Below are positions 46,169 through 54,361 of a stretch of 59,269 nucleotides of DNA, piece after piece. Every line of letters begins with the position of its first letter. Position 1 is the stretch's first letter. The position numbers were made by a program, and so were the translations under genes. The stretch lies in assembly GCF_938045345.1 (NCBI RefSeq), contig NZ_CALIMS010000014.1:1-59269 (forward strand). The letters run 5' to 3'. A model generated the notes under the pieces. It did not search any database, had not been told where the DNA came from, and saw only the letters and a program-made list of their open reading frames with translations. The stretch is from an uncultured Campylobacter sp. Lineage in GTDB: Bacteria; Campylobacterota; Campylobacteria; Campylobacterales; Campylobacteraceae.

Positions 46169-47236
46169 TTGAAAAATCGCTATCCGACCCGCCAAATCTC
46201 CGTCGGCTCCGTCAAAATCGGCGGCGGCGCGCCCATCTCCGTGCAGTCGATGAGCTTTTCTAAGACCAAGGACGTGGAGGGCACGCTAGAGCAGATTAAC
46301 CGCCTGTATTTCGCCGGCTGCGACATCGTGCGCTGTGCCGTGCTCGATAAGCAGGACGCGGATGCGCTCGCACGTATCAAAAGAAGCTCGCCGCTTCCCA
46401 TCGTAGCGGACATTCATTTTAATTTTCGCTTAGCGCTACAGGTTGCGGAGTTTGTCGATGCTATCCGCATCAATCCCGGCAATATCGGCGGCAGGGACCG
46501 TATCAAAGAGGTCGTGCGCGCGTGTAAAGCTCGCAGCCTACCTATCCGCATCGGCGTAAATTTGGGCTCTTTGGAGGAGCAGTTTGAGCAAAAATACGGC
46601 CGCAGCGTGGAGGCGATGGTACAAAGCGCGCTGTATAACGCCGCGCTGCTTGAAGATGAGGACTTTAGCGACATTGCGATCTCGCTTAAGACTTCGGACG
46701 CGCCGAGTACTGTGGCTGCGTATCGCGCGCTGCGCCCGCTATGCGAGTATCCTTTTCATCTGGGCGTGACTGAGGCGGGGACGAAATTTCACGCGAGCAT
46801 CAAGAGCGCGATCGCGCTTGGTACGCTTCTGATGGAGGGGATCGGCGATACGATGCGCGTGAGCATCACGGGCGAGCTTGAGGAGGAGATCCGCGTCGCG
46901 CGCGCGATCCTGCAGGACGCGGGCGTGCAAAAAAGCGGCGTCAATATCATCTCTTGCCCTACCTGCGGGCGTTTGCAAAGCGATCTGCTAAGCGCGATCA
47001 AAATCGTCGAAGAAAAAACCGCGCATATCAAAACGCCGCTAAATATCAGCGTCATGGGCTGCGTCGTAAATGCGATCGGCGAGGCGAAGGGCGCGGACGT
47101 GGCGATCGCGTTCGGTAACGGGCGCGGCATCGTGATGCGCCACGGCGAAGTGGTCGCCAAACTCGAGGAGAGCAAGCTCGTGGAGCGGTTTTTGCAAGAG
47201 GTCGAGGACGAGGTGCGGGCTCGCGAAGGAGCGTGA
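46169..47236 (+). CDS. ispG: 4-hydroxy-3-methylbut-2-enyl diphosphate synthase
   Basis: [4Fe-4S] enzyme of the MEP pathway converting MEcPP to HMBPP. 355 residues from TTG 46169, with AAAGG 7 bases upstream. N-terminal RYPTRQISVGSVKIGGGAPI and QSMSFSKTKDV are typical, then VADIHFNFRLAL near 90 and DAIRINPGNIGG near 107. Cluster cysteines: SCPTCGRLQSD (two, near residues 267-270) and GCVVNAIGEA (near 302). It shares the isoprenoid pathway with ispE (8261) but is not linked to it. A long non-coding stretch follows. Confidence 0.96.
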   Translation: MKNRYPTRQISVGSVKIGGGAPISVQSMSFSKTKDVEGTLEQINRLYFAGCDIVRCAVLDKQDADALARIKRSSPLPIVADIHFNFRLALQVAEFVDAIRINPGNIGGRDRIKEVVRACKARSLPIRIGVNLGSLEEQFEQKYGRSVEAMVQSALYNAALLEDEDFSDIAISLKTSDAPSTVAAYRALRPLCEYPFHLGVTEAGTKFHASIKSAIALGTLLMEGIGDTMRVSITGELEEEIRVARAILQDAGVQKSGVNIISCPTCGRLQSDLLSAIKIVEEKTAHIKTPLNISVMGCVVNAIGEAKGADVAIAFGNGRGIVMRHGEVVAKLEESKLVERFLQEVEDEVRAREGA

Positions 47237-47711
47237 GAGCTATGGGGCGCTTAGCAGCTTAAATGTCGCTATGATTCGTGGCTCTTGGGCGGCTCGGCTC
47301 TGAATTTTGGCGCGCTTGGGTTAGTTGTAGTTTGCTCGGCGTTTTAAGGCGCGCTTGGGCTCATCGGTGCGGCTCGTTTTAGTGTGAGATTTTGAAATTT
47401 GCGCTTTGAGGCGGCGCCTTGAAATTTTAAAATTTCATCCTTAGGCGGTGTTTTTAAATTTTGGTCTTTGGAAAATGCGCTTTGGAATTTTGATTTGAAA
47501 TTTCGGATTTAAGATTTTAGCCCTGAAATTTCGTGCGAATTTTTTAGTTAAAGTTTTGCTTTGAAATTTGGGCTAAAATTTCGGCTCCAAAATTTTGCCT
47601 TGAAATTTCGTTTTAAAATTTCAATCTCGCGATTTGAAGTGAAATTTTATAGCGCAGAATTTGCAGTGTGAAATTTTAAGGCGCAAAATTTTAAACCGTA
47701 GGGCTCGGCTG

Positions 47712-47733
47712 CGTAGAATTTTAAAATTCTACG
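47712..47733. repeat. 22-base perfect palindrome
   Basis: Half-site CGTAGAATTTT followed directly by its reverse complement. Contains two overlapping RAATTY sites. Confidence 0.8.
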
Positions 47734-47840
47734 TTCAAGACCAGCCGCGTTAATTTAATGCGCTCACGCTCACGACAACCGTGCGGGCTCCTGCGCTTAG
47801 ACGAGCCGCGTAAATTCGGCGCGATTTAGCGCGATAGACG

Positions 47841-47860
47841 TGCTGTTTTGCGAAACAGCA
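47841..47860. repeat. Perfect 8-bp hairpin
   Basis: TGCTGTTT, loop TGCG, AAACAGCA. Its right arm runs into the first copy of the 28-base direct repeat. Confidence 0.75.
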
Positions 47861-47945
47861 GGCGAATGTTAAATTCAAATGCTTTCGACCGCCGTGATAA
47901 ACGTCCTTCCAAGGCAAACAGCGGGCGAATGTTAAATTTAGATGC
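47855..47945. repeat. Two 28-base direct repeats separated by 35 bases
   Basis: Copies at 47855-47882 and 47918-47945 agree at 25 of 28 positions, core GGCGAATGTTAAATT. A weaker inverted partial copy (GAATGTT core) is read on the minus strand near 48010-48026. Confidence 0.75.
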
Positions 47946-48041
47946 CGCGGCTTCGGCTCGTTATCTAAGGCGCTTGAGAAATTTCAAGTCGCGATGTTCG
48001 GTTTAAATTTGGCAACATTCACTCGCTACGGAGCGGGCATG

Positions 48042-48074
48042 AAATTTGGCGCCCGAGCTCGAGGCGCCAAATTT
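48042..48074. terminator. Strong 12-bp stem-loop in the non-coding stretch
   Basis: AAATTTGGCGCC (48042-48053), 9-base loop CGAGCTCGA, GGCGCCAAATTT (48063-48074), perfect pairing, with TTAATGG after it. GC-rich base of the loop and U-rich end look like an intrinsic terminator, though no gene precedes it within 800 bases. Confidence 0.6.
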
Positions 48075-48501
48075 TAATGGGCGGGCTTAAAATTTTAAAA
48101 AATTCTAAGCCCTAGCGAAATTTCAAGCTCTATGAAATTTCAAAATTTTAAATCCGCTGCCGTAGCCTTTGGTGTAGCCTTAAAGTCGCCGCGGTATATG
48201 CGGCATAAGAGCGTAGCGGCTTAAAATTGCGCGGCTTTTGGTAGCGTTAAGTTTCAAAAGCGTTCGAGCTTTCAAGATCGCAAGCTGTTTGATCTAGCGA
48301 GGTTTTGGGTTGCAAGGCTCCGAGCTTCGCAAGCTTTGCGGAAGCACTAAGCGCTCAAAGCCGCGATAGTTCCAAGATCGCGACGAGCGTTTAAAGTCGC
48401 ATCGGTTTTCAAAAGCGCCGAACCGGGGCTACGGATTAAATTTACGATTTTATAGAGCTTAAAATTTAGACGCGCAAAAGCGCGCGAAACGAGGGGAAGC
48501 G

Positions 48502-50586
48502 ATGGCAACGAAGCAGAATGTGCCTGCAAATTTATACGATCTGGATATGGAGCGCGCGATTTTAAGCTCGCTTTTGCAAAACGAGGACGCATACGGCGAG
48601 CTGAGCGAGATAATTTCGGTCGGCGATTTTTTCTATAAGCCGCACGCCGACATCTATGAGGCGATCGTCAAATGCTCCTCGCACAACGAGCCGATCGCGC
48701 CGAGCTTCGTTAAAAAATGGCTAGCCGAGCGCTACGACGATGGCGCATTTACCGAGGTTGTAGCCACCAGCGGCGTGGTCGATGCCCCAAAATACGCGCT
48801 CGAGCTGCGCGAAAAATCGATCAAACGCTCGCTAATCAAGGTCGCGCACGAGATCCCTTCGATGGTAAACGAAGCCGTGCGTAGCAAGGACACCGCCGAT
48901 AAAATCAGCTCCAAAATTTACGAGCTCATCGACGAGGAGCGCCACGGCGGCATCAAAAAATCGCACGAGATCATCGCTGACGTGGTAGAGGAGCTGAAAC
49001 GCCAAAAGGCGCTCGCTGGCTCGGAGCTCGTGGGGCTGGATACCGGCTTTCGCTTCCTAAACGACTGCACGAAGGGGCTGAAGCCCGGCGAGCTTATCAT
49101 CATTGCCGCCCGCCCCGGTATGGGAAAGACTGCTTTTGCGCTAAATTTGATGATGAAAACGCTGCAAAGCGGTAAGGGCGTCGTATTTTTCTCGCTCGAG
49201 ATGCCCTCCGTGCAGCTGATGTATCGCATACTAAGCGCTCTTAGCTCGATCCCACTAAGCGACATAATGAGCGCCAAGCTCAGCGACGACGACTGGACGC
49301 GTTTCAACGACGCTTGCGACGCGGTGCTGAATATGCCGCTTTTCGTCTATGACAGCGGCTACGTGAACATCCACCAAGTCCGCACCCAGCTGCGTAAACT
49401 CAAATCCATAGACGCCAACATCGAGCTCTGCGTGATCGATTATATCGGACTTATGACAAGCACGAGCAACTACTCCGAGCGCCATCTGCAAATCGCCGAA
49501 ATTTCGCGCGGGCTCAAGCTTTTGGCGCGCGAGCTAAACATCCCGATCATCGCGCTATCGCAGCTAAACCGCTCGCTTGAGGCGCGCTCGAACAAACGCC
49601 CGATGTTAAGCGATCTGCGCGAAAGCGGCGCGATCGAGCAGGACGCCGACATCATACTTTTCGTCTATCGCGACGAGGTTTATAAAGAGCAGATGGAGCG
49701 CGAGCGTATTTCGCGGCTGGAGGCCGAGGGCAAGGACGCGGGCGAGCCCGTGTTTAGGCGCAACGACTATCAGGAAAAAGCCGAAATCATCGTCGGCAAA
49801 AACCGCTCGGGCGAGGCGGGCAGGACGATCGAGGTGGGCTTTCAGGGCAGATTTACCCGCTTTGTCGATACGAGCTTCGGCGGCGAGCCTAGCGAGAGCG
49901 CGATCTTTAATGAAAACGACAATCTCGACTACGTCTCGCAGCTGCAAGATCAGGGCTTTGAGGAGCTTGTTGGGCAGCATCCCGATGCGGCGCAGAATTT
50001 GCAACAGAATTTAGCGCAAAGCTTTAACGGCGCGGAGAGTTTTAACGAAGCGCAAAATAGTGGCGTAAGCTTAAATGAAAGCTCTGCTGGTGCTCGAAAT
50101 TCCAGGGTAAATATCGATTTTGACGAGATGCCTAGCTTCGGCCAAAGCAGAGGGCAGGACGGCGAGGAGATAGACGGCGAGTCTAAATTTAGCGCAGGGC
50201 ATGACCTGGCAGAGGCGCAGCACGTATCACAGAAGCAAGAATTTGGGGAGCAAAATTTAGATGATGCAATAGCTGGCATCGTCGCGCCCGAAACAAATGC
50301 GCATAAAAATTTAGCGGGTACTCCACGAGGCGTAAAAGACACATCGCGGGGCACAAAAGGCGCGCGGCAAGATGCAAAAGGCGTATCGCAAAGCGCGGGG
50401 AGTGCGCAGCGAATGGATGTTCCAAATTTTGAAAGAGGCGAGGGCGATGAACTGCCTTTTGAAGCGCAAGAAGAGGACGAGGCGAAATTTAAACCCGCGC
50501 CGCCTTTAAATATCGAAGAGATGGGCATTCCAAAGATCAATGAGGCAAACAGGCTCGATGACGACGACGCGCCGCTGGATCTGTGA
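48502..50586 (+). CDS. dnaB: Replicative DNA helicase DnaB with a long C-terminal extension
   Basis: Hexameric 5'-3' helicase at the replication fork. The core (about residues 1-465) is normal: N-terminal collar domain beginning NLYDLDMERAILSSLL, Walker A ARPGMGKTAFALN near 203-215, Walker B region LCVIDYIGLM near 310, and SRGLKLLARELNIPIIALSQL near 332-352. Beyond the usual end it carries about 220 extra residues, rich in Asn, Gln, Ser, Glu and Gly, ending in an acidic DDDDAPLDL. No intein is present. C. jejuni DnaB is about 460 residues. Start ATG 48502 behind GAGGGGAAGCG. The next gene begins inside its last 47 bases. Confidence 0.95.
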   Translation: MATKQNVPANLYDLDMERAILSSLLQNEDAYGELSEIISVGDFFYKPHADIYEAIVKCSSHNEPIAPSFVKKWLAERYDDGAFTEVVATSGVVDAPKYALELREKSIKRSLIKVAHEIPSMVNEAVRSKDTADKISSKIYELIDEERHGGIKKSHEIIADVVEELKRQKALAGSELVGLDTGFRFLNDCTKGLKPGELIIIAARPGMGKTAFALNLMMKTLQSGKGVVFFSLEMPSVQLMYRILSALSSIPLSDIMSAKLSDDDWTRFNDACDAVLNMPLFVYDSGYVNIHQVRTQLRKLKSIDANIELCVIDYIGLMTSTSNYSERHLQIAEISRGLKLLARELNIPIIALSQLNRSLEARSNKRPMLSDLRESGAIEQDADIILFVYRDEVYKEQMERERISRLEAEGKDAGEPVFRRNDYQEKAEIIVGKNRSGEAGRTIEVGFQGRFTRFVDTSFGGEPSESAIFNENDNLDYVSQLQDQGFEELVGQHPDAAQNLQQNLAQSFNGAESFNEAQNSGVSLNESSAGARNSRVNIDFDEMPSFGQSRGQDGEEIDGESKFSAGHDLAEAQHVSQKQEFGEQNLDDAIAGIVAPETNAHKNLAGTPRGVKDTSRGTKGARQDAKGVSQSAGSAQRMDVPNFERGEGDELPFEAQEEDEAKFKPAPPLNIEEMGIPKINEANRLDDDDAPLDL

Positions 50587-52726
50587 AATAGCGCTTAGGC
50601 TAGCGCTGATCGTTAGCGTTTTTTGCTTTGCGCTTTACGCGCAGGATTTCAGTGATGCGGGCTTTTGCGCGCTGGCGGCGTTTTGGGCTTATGCGCTATT
50701 TCGGGTGCTATTTAGCTTTTTTTACGAGGCGAAGCAGCGCGCCAACGCGGCGCTATTTCGCAGCGGCGGGACTTTGATTAAAATTTTTAGAGGCAGGCTG
50801 ATAAGCGGGGTTTTTGCCTGCGCGGGCGCGATCCTTTTAAGCGCCACTTTGGCGCTAGGTCTAGCGGATCTGCGCGGCGCGGAGCTATTCGTGACGCTCG
50901 CGGCACTGCCTGCAGCTCTTGCTCTGATGCGCCTGGCGGTGTTGAAGCTCAGTCTAAAAGAGATTAAAAATCCCAGAATTTTATCGCTCAAACTTAGCAT
51001 TTTGCTGCTCGCCGCGCTCGCCGTAGCGGTAAATTTCGCTATAAATTTAGCCTATTTGCGGTTTGCAGACGGCGCAGATACTACCGCGCGCTCTAAAAAT
51101 TCCGCGATAAATTTTACTCCGCCCACCAGCACCGCCGCATCCATGGGAAATTTCGCGACAAACGACGCTTCCGCGCCCGTCGGAAATTTTGCAACAGATA
51201 ATGCCGCCAAATCCGCTAAAAATTCCGCTGCGAACAACGCCGCTATAGTTGTGCGAAATTCCGAGACGGATAATACCGTCAAGCCCGCGCCGGGCGCTGC
51301 CAAAAATCCTACCGCTTCGGCCGCAAATTTTAAAGCGGGCTCCGTCAGAGCAGTGCATGCCTCGGCTGAAAATTCTAAGGCAGTTCCCGTCGCTATATCG
51401 CAAATCAACGCTAAAAATTCTACGGCTAGCCCCATCGCAGCGCAAAATTTAGCCCAAAATCCCTCTGCGCCGAGTATAGCCGCAGACAGTTCAGTCAAAA
51501 ATTCCGCGGCAAGCCCCGCATCGGTAGCCGAAATTTTTGAAATTTTAAAATCTACCGCGCCGCAAGCGCACTTCAGATCCGCTCTGCTAAATGAAATTTA
51601 CGCTTTGAAATTTTACAAAAACGCGCTGTTTGATCTGGCGCTGTCGCAGAGCCCTAGCTCGCTAAAAATCGCTCTTTTGTTTCTGATCTGCGCGGGAGAT
51701 TTCCTCTTTTACTGCGCGATTTTGCATCTTTGCGCCTTCGTGCTTTTTATGCCGCGAGCCACGTCCGCGCCCAAAATAGGGCGCTTTAGCGGCACGATAT
51801 TTGCGCTTGCATACATCACGCTGTGTTTGATCTGCGCTGCGCAAACGCGCGCGGCAGGCGGCGGAGCGGAGGGCGCACATCCTAAAAGCGCGGTTGAGAC
51901 GAGCGTGCAGATCGTGCTGCAAAGCGGCGAGCGGCTGATCTTAAGCGCGCGCGAGGCGGACGTTCTAAGAGGCGAGCTGAACGCCACGCGCTTCGCCGCG
52001 GAAGCAAACGCCGCATCCGCGCTAAATAGCTACATCGACGCCGTTTACGACGAGGGCGCGAGGCTTAGCGCGCAGAAAATGGCGGATTTCAATTACTCGT
52101 TTTTGAGCGATTATCTGGTGCTGTGGCACGGCGTGTGGGACGATGACGCGGGGGCGTATCTGAATGAGAAATTTGCGCTCTTCGTGAGCGAAAGCTTCCC
52201 GAAAGATTTTGGCGAAAATATCGCTAGAATCGCTGCGGCAAACGTCAAGAATTATGAGAGTTCGCTAAATTTTACGCTCAAAAAATACGGCGCGAAAGTC
52301 GATCTCAACGTTACGCAGAGCTTCAGCCTAAAAAGCAAGGCGTATCGCGCGAGCGGGACGGGGCTAGGGGCGCTGGGCGGCGTGCTGGGCGCAAAGCTGA
52401 TAAGCAAGAGCCTCGCTAAAACTGCGGCCAAGACGGGCGCGAAGACCATTACCAAGGCGGGCGCCAGCGCGACAAGCGGTAGTGCGGGGCTCGTGTGCGG
52501 TCCGGGCGCGGTGGTGTGCGTGCCTGCGTTTGCCGTGGCTACGTGGTTTGGGCTGGATTTTGCGTTTGCCAAGGGCGACGAGGCGCTGAACCGAGAGGAG
52601 TTTGAAGCTGCGATCGTGCGCGATATGATGGCGGCGAAAGAGGAACTAAAGCGCGCGCTGGCGCAGGATTTCAACGCGACGATAGATGAAATTTCGAGTG
52701 AAATTTTAAATTTAGACGGGAAGTAG
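50540..52726 (+). CDS. Polytopic membrane protein with a low-complexity extracytoplasmic linker
   Basis: 728 residues. About five hydrophobic segments in the first 170 residues, then a 160-residue Ala/Asn/Ser linker (about 180-335) made of K-N-S-A, G-N-F-A and similar units, two more membrane segments near 375-430, a charged soluble region, and a Gly/Ala-rich hydrophobic C-terminal part near 610-680 with GLVCGPGAVVCVP. The start lies within dnaB: ATG 50540, or ATG 50558 with AGG just before it (both weak); no later start would keep the first helix. Overlap with dnaB implies translational coupling. Linker units are repeatedly encoded by AAATTC or AAATTT. Family not recognised. Confidence 0.8.
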   Translation: MRQTGSMTTTRRWICEIALRLALIVSVFCFALYAQDFSDAGFCALAAFWAYALFRVLFSFFYEAKQRANAALFRSGGTLIKIFRGRLISGVFACAGAILLSATLALGLADLRGAELFVTLAALPAALALMRLAVLKLSLKEIKNPRILSLKLSILLLAALAVAVNFAINLAYLRFADGADTTARSKNSAINFTPPTSTAASMGNFATNDASAPVGNFATDNAAKSAKNSAANNAAIVVRNSETDNTVKPAPGAAKNPTASAANFKAGSVRAVHASAENSKAVPVAISQINAKNSTASPIAAQNLAQNPSAPSIAADSSVKNSAASPASVAEIFEILKSTAPQAHFRSALLNEIYALKFYKNALFDLALSQSPSSLKIALLFLICAGDFLFYCAILHLCAFVLFMPRATSAPKIGRFSGTIFALAYITLCLICAAQTRAAGGGAEGAHPKSAVETSVQIVLQSGERLILSAREADVLRGELNATRFAAEANAASALNSYIDAVYDEGARLSAQKMADFNYSFLSDYLVLWHGVWDDDAGAYLNEKFALFVSESFPKDFGENIARIAAANVKNYESSLNFTLKKYGAKVDLNVTQSFSLKSKAYRASGTGLGALGGVLGAKLISKSLAKTAAKTGAKTITKAGASATSGSAGLVCGPGAVVCVPAFAVATWFGLDFAFAKGDEALNREEFEAAIVRDMMAAKEELKRALAQDFNATIDEISSEILNLDGK

Positions 52727-53113
52727 GGCGCGAGTGTCGTGCATCAAAATGGGTGGTTCGGTAGGCAGTTCGGCAGATGCGAAACAGCAGCGAAACTAGC
52801 GGCAATAAAAAGAAGCGACACAAAACGAATAGCGTAGCAGATGCGCAATAAACAGCGCCGCGAGTGAGGAATTTTATAAAATTCTATTCCGCTTTGCTTG
52901 CTTTGCCGCACCTGCGCGATTTAAATCGGTTGCGAGTAAAATTTGGCAGCAGATTGCGTAATTTATATGCGCAGCGTACGGCGGAATTTTAAAATTTAAT
53001 CCAAGTGCAGGCGGTGGGATTACGACACACTTATCACACCGCCGCGCCTCTTAAATTTTAAGAAGCAGCTAAAAATTTTTAAATATAATCGTCGCTTAAA
53101 ATAAGGAGTGCTA
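52727..53113. other. 387-base intergenic stretch before the Sel1-like cluster
   Basis: No gene seen. A perfect 16-base A/T palindrome, GAATTTTATAAAATTC, lies at 52869-52884. AAATATAATCGTCGC at 53080-53094 contains TATAAT and is a likely -10 for the next gene. Confidence 0.55.
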
Positions 53114-53653
53114 ATGAAAAAATTCTATCTTAAAATTTCGTTATTTACGTTTATAGCGGCATTAACAGCCATCCCTGCTGCGGCAAAATCGCATTTGACA
53201 AGCTTGATAAAGTTAGAGGATTTTAATAACGAAGAGCAAAGGACGCTTTTTAAATCCTGCGATTACGGTGACGGAAAATACGGTTCGTGTAATAAACTCG
53301 TTGAAATTTTATCTAAAGAGTGCGAGAACGGCGATATGCGCTCATGTACTATACAGAGTGATTTTTTACAATCTTTGTTTAGGGAAGAGGAAGCTATGAA
53401 ATATCTGATTAAGCTGTGCGATGCTAACCTTATCGAATATTGTATGGGGCTAGGTTGGGAAGATATAGAATTTAACGGCAATATACAAAGAGCAATTAGG
53501 AGTTTTGAAAAAGTATGCGATAGCAAGCTGAAGAATAGTGAGCTTTTTTGTAGAATGAATGAGGAATTAAAGGGCTGCCTAGAAGATAAAGAATGCAATC
53601 CGATAATAAAGGGCAAGGCTCTTTTAAAAAGAACTGTAGAGGAGCTGAAATGA
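53114..53653 (+). CDS. Secreted Cys-rich Sel1-like protein, first of a tandem pair
   Basis: 179 residues from ATG 53114, AAGGAG 5 bases upstream (a GTG at 53108 overlaps that site). Signal peptide to about residue 24 (PAAA-KS). The mature part has paired cysteines spaced as in Sel1/Hcp repeats: YGDGKYGSCNKLVEILSKEC and ENGDMRSC. It aligns with the next gene (NGKYSSCTKLIEILSKKC). More AT-rich than ppk or dnaB. The stop overlaps the next start (ATGA). Likely periplasmic; such repeats mediate protein contacts. No specific function can be given. Confidence 0.83.
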   Translation: MKKFYLKISLFTFIAALTAIPAAAKSHLTSLIKLEDFNNEEQRTLFKSCDYGDGKYGSCNKLVEILSKECENGDMRSCTIQSDFLQSLFREEEAMKYLIKLCDANLIEYCMGLGWEDIEFNGNIQRAIRSFEKVCDSKLKNSELFCRMNEELKGCLEDKECNPIIKGKALLKRTVEELK

Positions 53654-54186
53654 GAAGTATCGGTATTTTATTCTTATTGATTATGATATTGTCGTATCCA
53701 TTATCAGCCAAATCTACGGCAGAGGAACAAAATCTTTATAATGAATGCAATAAAGGAAACGGCAAATATAGCTCATGCACTAAGCTAATAGAAATTTTAT
53801 CTAAAAAATGCGATAGCGGTAATATGGAAAAATGCGATGATTTGGGCTATGTTATGGGTTTAGAGCTCGGTATGCGTGAAGCGGCTTTTGTGCCTTTAGA
53901 AAAATCTTGTAAGGCAGGTATTGCAGCCTCTTGTTTTAACCTCGGTATACATGATATTGCAATAAGAGGCAATGTCAAAAGAGCGGCACATAACTACGCT
54001 ATAGCTTGCGAAAAATATTCAGAGCATCTAGAAAAAGAAAGAATATTTAAACTAAAATCTTGCGCGCTGAAGGTGGCTTTGGAAAACTGCTTACGAGATG
54101 AGGAGGAACACGATCCTGTAAAGTGCGCGAAAAAAGCCTTTTGGGAAATAAGCGATAAATACGACGCAAATTCAACTAAGGAGTAA
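53650..54186 (+). CDS. Secreted Cys-rich Sel1-like protein, second of a tandem pair
   Basis: 178 residues from ATG 53650, overlapping the previous stop; GGAG lies 6 bases upstream. Signal peptide to about residue 20 (PLSA-KS). Mature part: GNGKYSSCTKLIEILSKKC, then CKAGIAASCFNLGIHDI near 90, which is a standard Sel1/TPR-like helix pair with a Cys bridge. Clearly a duplicate of the preceding gene, with conserved start of the mature part and diverged end. Confidence 0.84.
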   Translation: MRSIGILFLLIMILSYPLSAKSTAEEQNLYNECNKGNGKYSSCTKLIEILSKKCDSGNMEKCDDLGYVMGLELGMREAAFVPLEKSCKAGIAASCFNLGIHDIAIRGNVKRAAHNYAIACEKYSEHLEKERIFKLKSCALKVALENCLRDEEEHDPVKCAKKAFWEISDKYDANSTKE

Positions 54187-54221
54187 AAGATGGCAAATCC
54201 AAAGAGGTGCAAAGAGCGATA

Positions 54222-54353
54222 ATGAAAGAATTTTATCCCGCAATTTTGGCGCCTTTAATAACGCAAACCGCGGCAGAGCGTAATCAAAGTGCAGCCGCTA
54301 GCAAAGAGATAAAATTTACGTCGCTTTCTGATTTAAATTTATATCGTATGTAG
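54222..54353 (+). pseudogene. 43-codon open frame, possible remnant of a Sel1-like gene
   Basis: ATG 54222 to TAG 54351. Its start MKEFY and the later A-A-S-K-E-I-K-F-T-S-L-S-D-L-N stretch resemble the beginning of the 53114 protein (MKKFY, then A-A-A-K-S-H-L-T-S-L-I-K-L-E-D-F), but it stops there. It lies between two family members, so it may be a decayed third copy. No strong ribosome site. Low confidence. Confidence 0.3.
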
Positions 54354-54361
54354 GAGCGAAC

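Larger units (their letters stand above)
47237..48501. other. 1265-base non-coding stretch before dnaB with repeats and hairpins
   Basis: The longest gene-free part of the window. Its first half (47391-47700) carries 17 RAATTY hexamers by hand count. Its second half has three perfect hairpins or palindromes and a 28-base direct repeat (separate entries). A minus-strand open frame at 48347-48592 has no ribosome site and no recognisable content. It could hold a non-coding RNA, or be decayed genes. Confidence 0.65.

Noticed and set aside
47855..47945. Mini CRISPR array (28-base repeat, 35-base spacer, repeat)
   Set aside because: Only two copies with three mismatches, no further units and no cas genes; recorded as a direct repeat.
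48347..48592. Minus-strand 81-codon open frame overlapping the dnaB start
   Set aside because: No ribosome site, overlaps the well-supported dnaB start, and composition is that of an antisense shadow.
48502..50586. Intein as the reason for the long DnaB
   Set aside because: The conserved helicase motifs are uninterrupted and the surplus is all C-terminal low-complexity sequence, without Cys...His-Asn splice motifs.
54190..54222. 10-codon frame MANPKRCKER before the 43-codon fragment
   Set aside because: Too short to support and unlike anything nearby.
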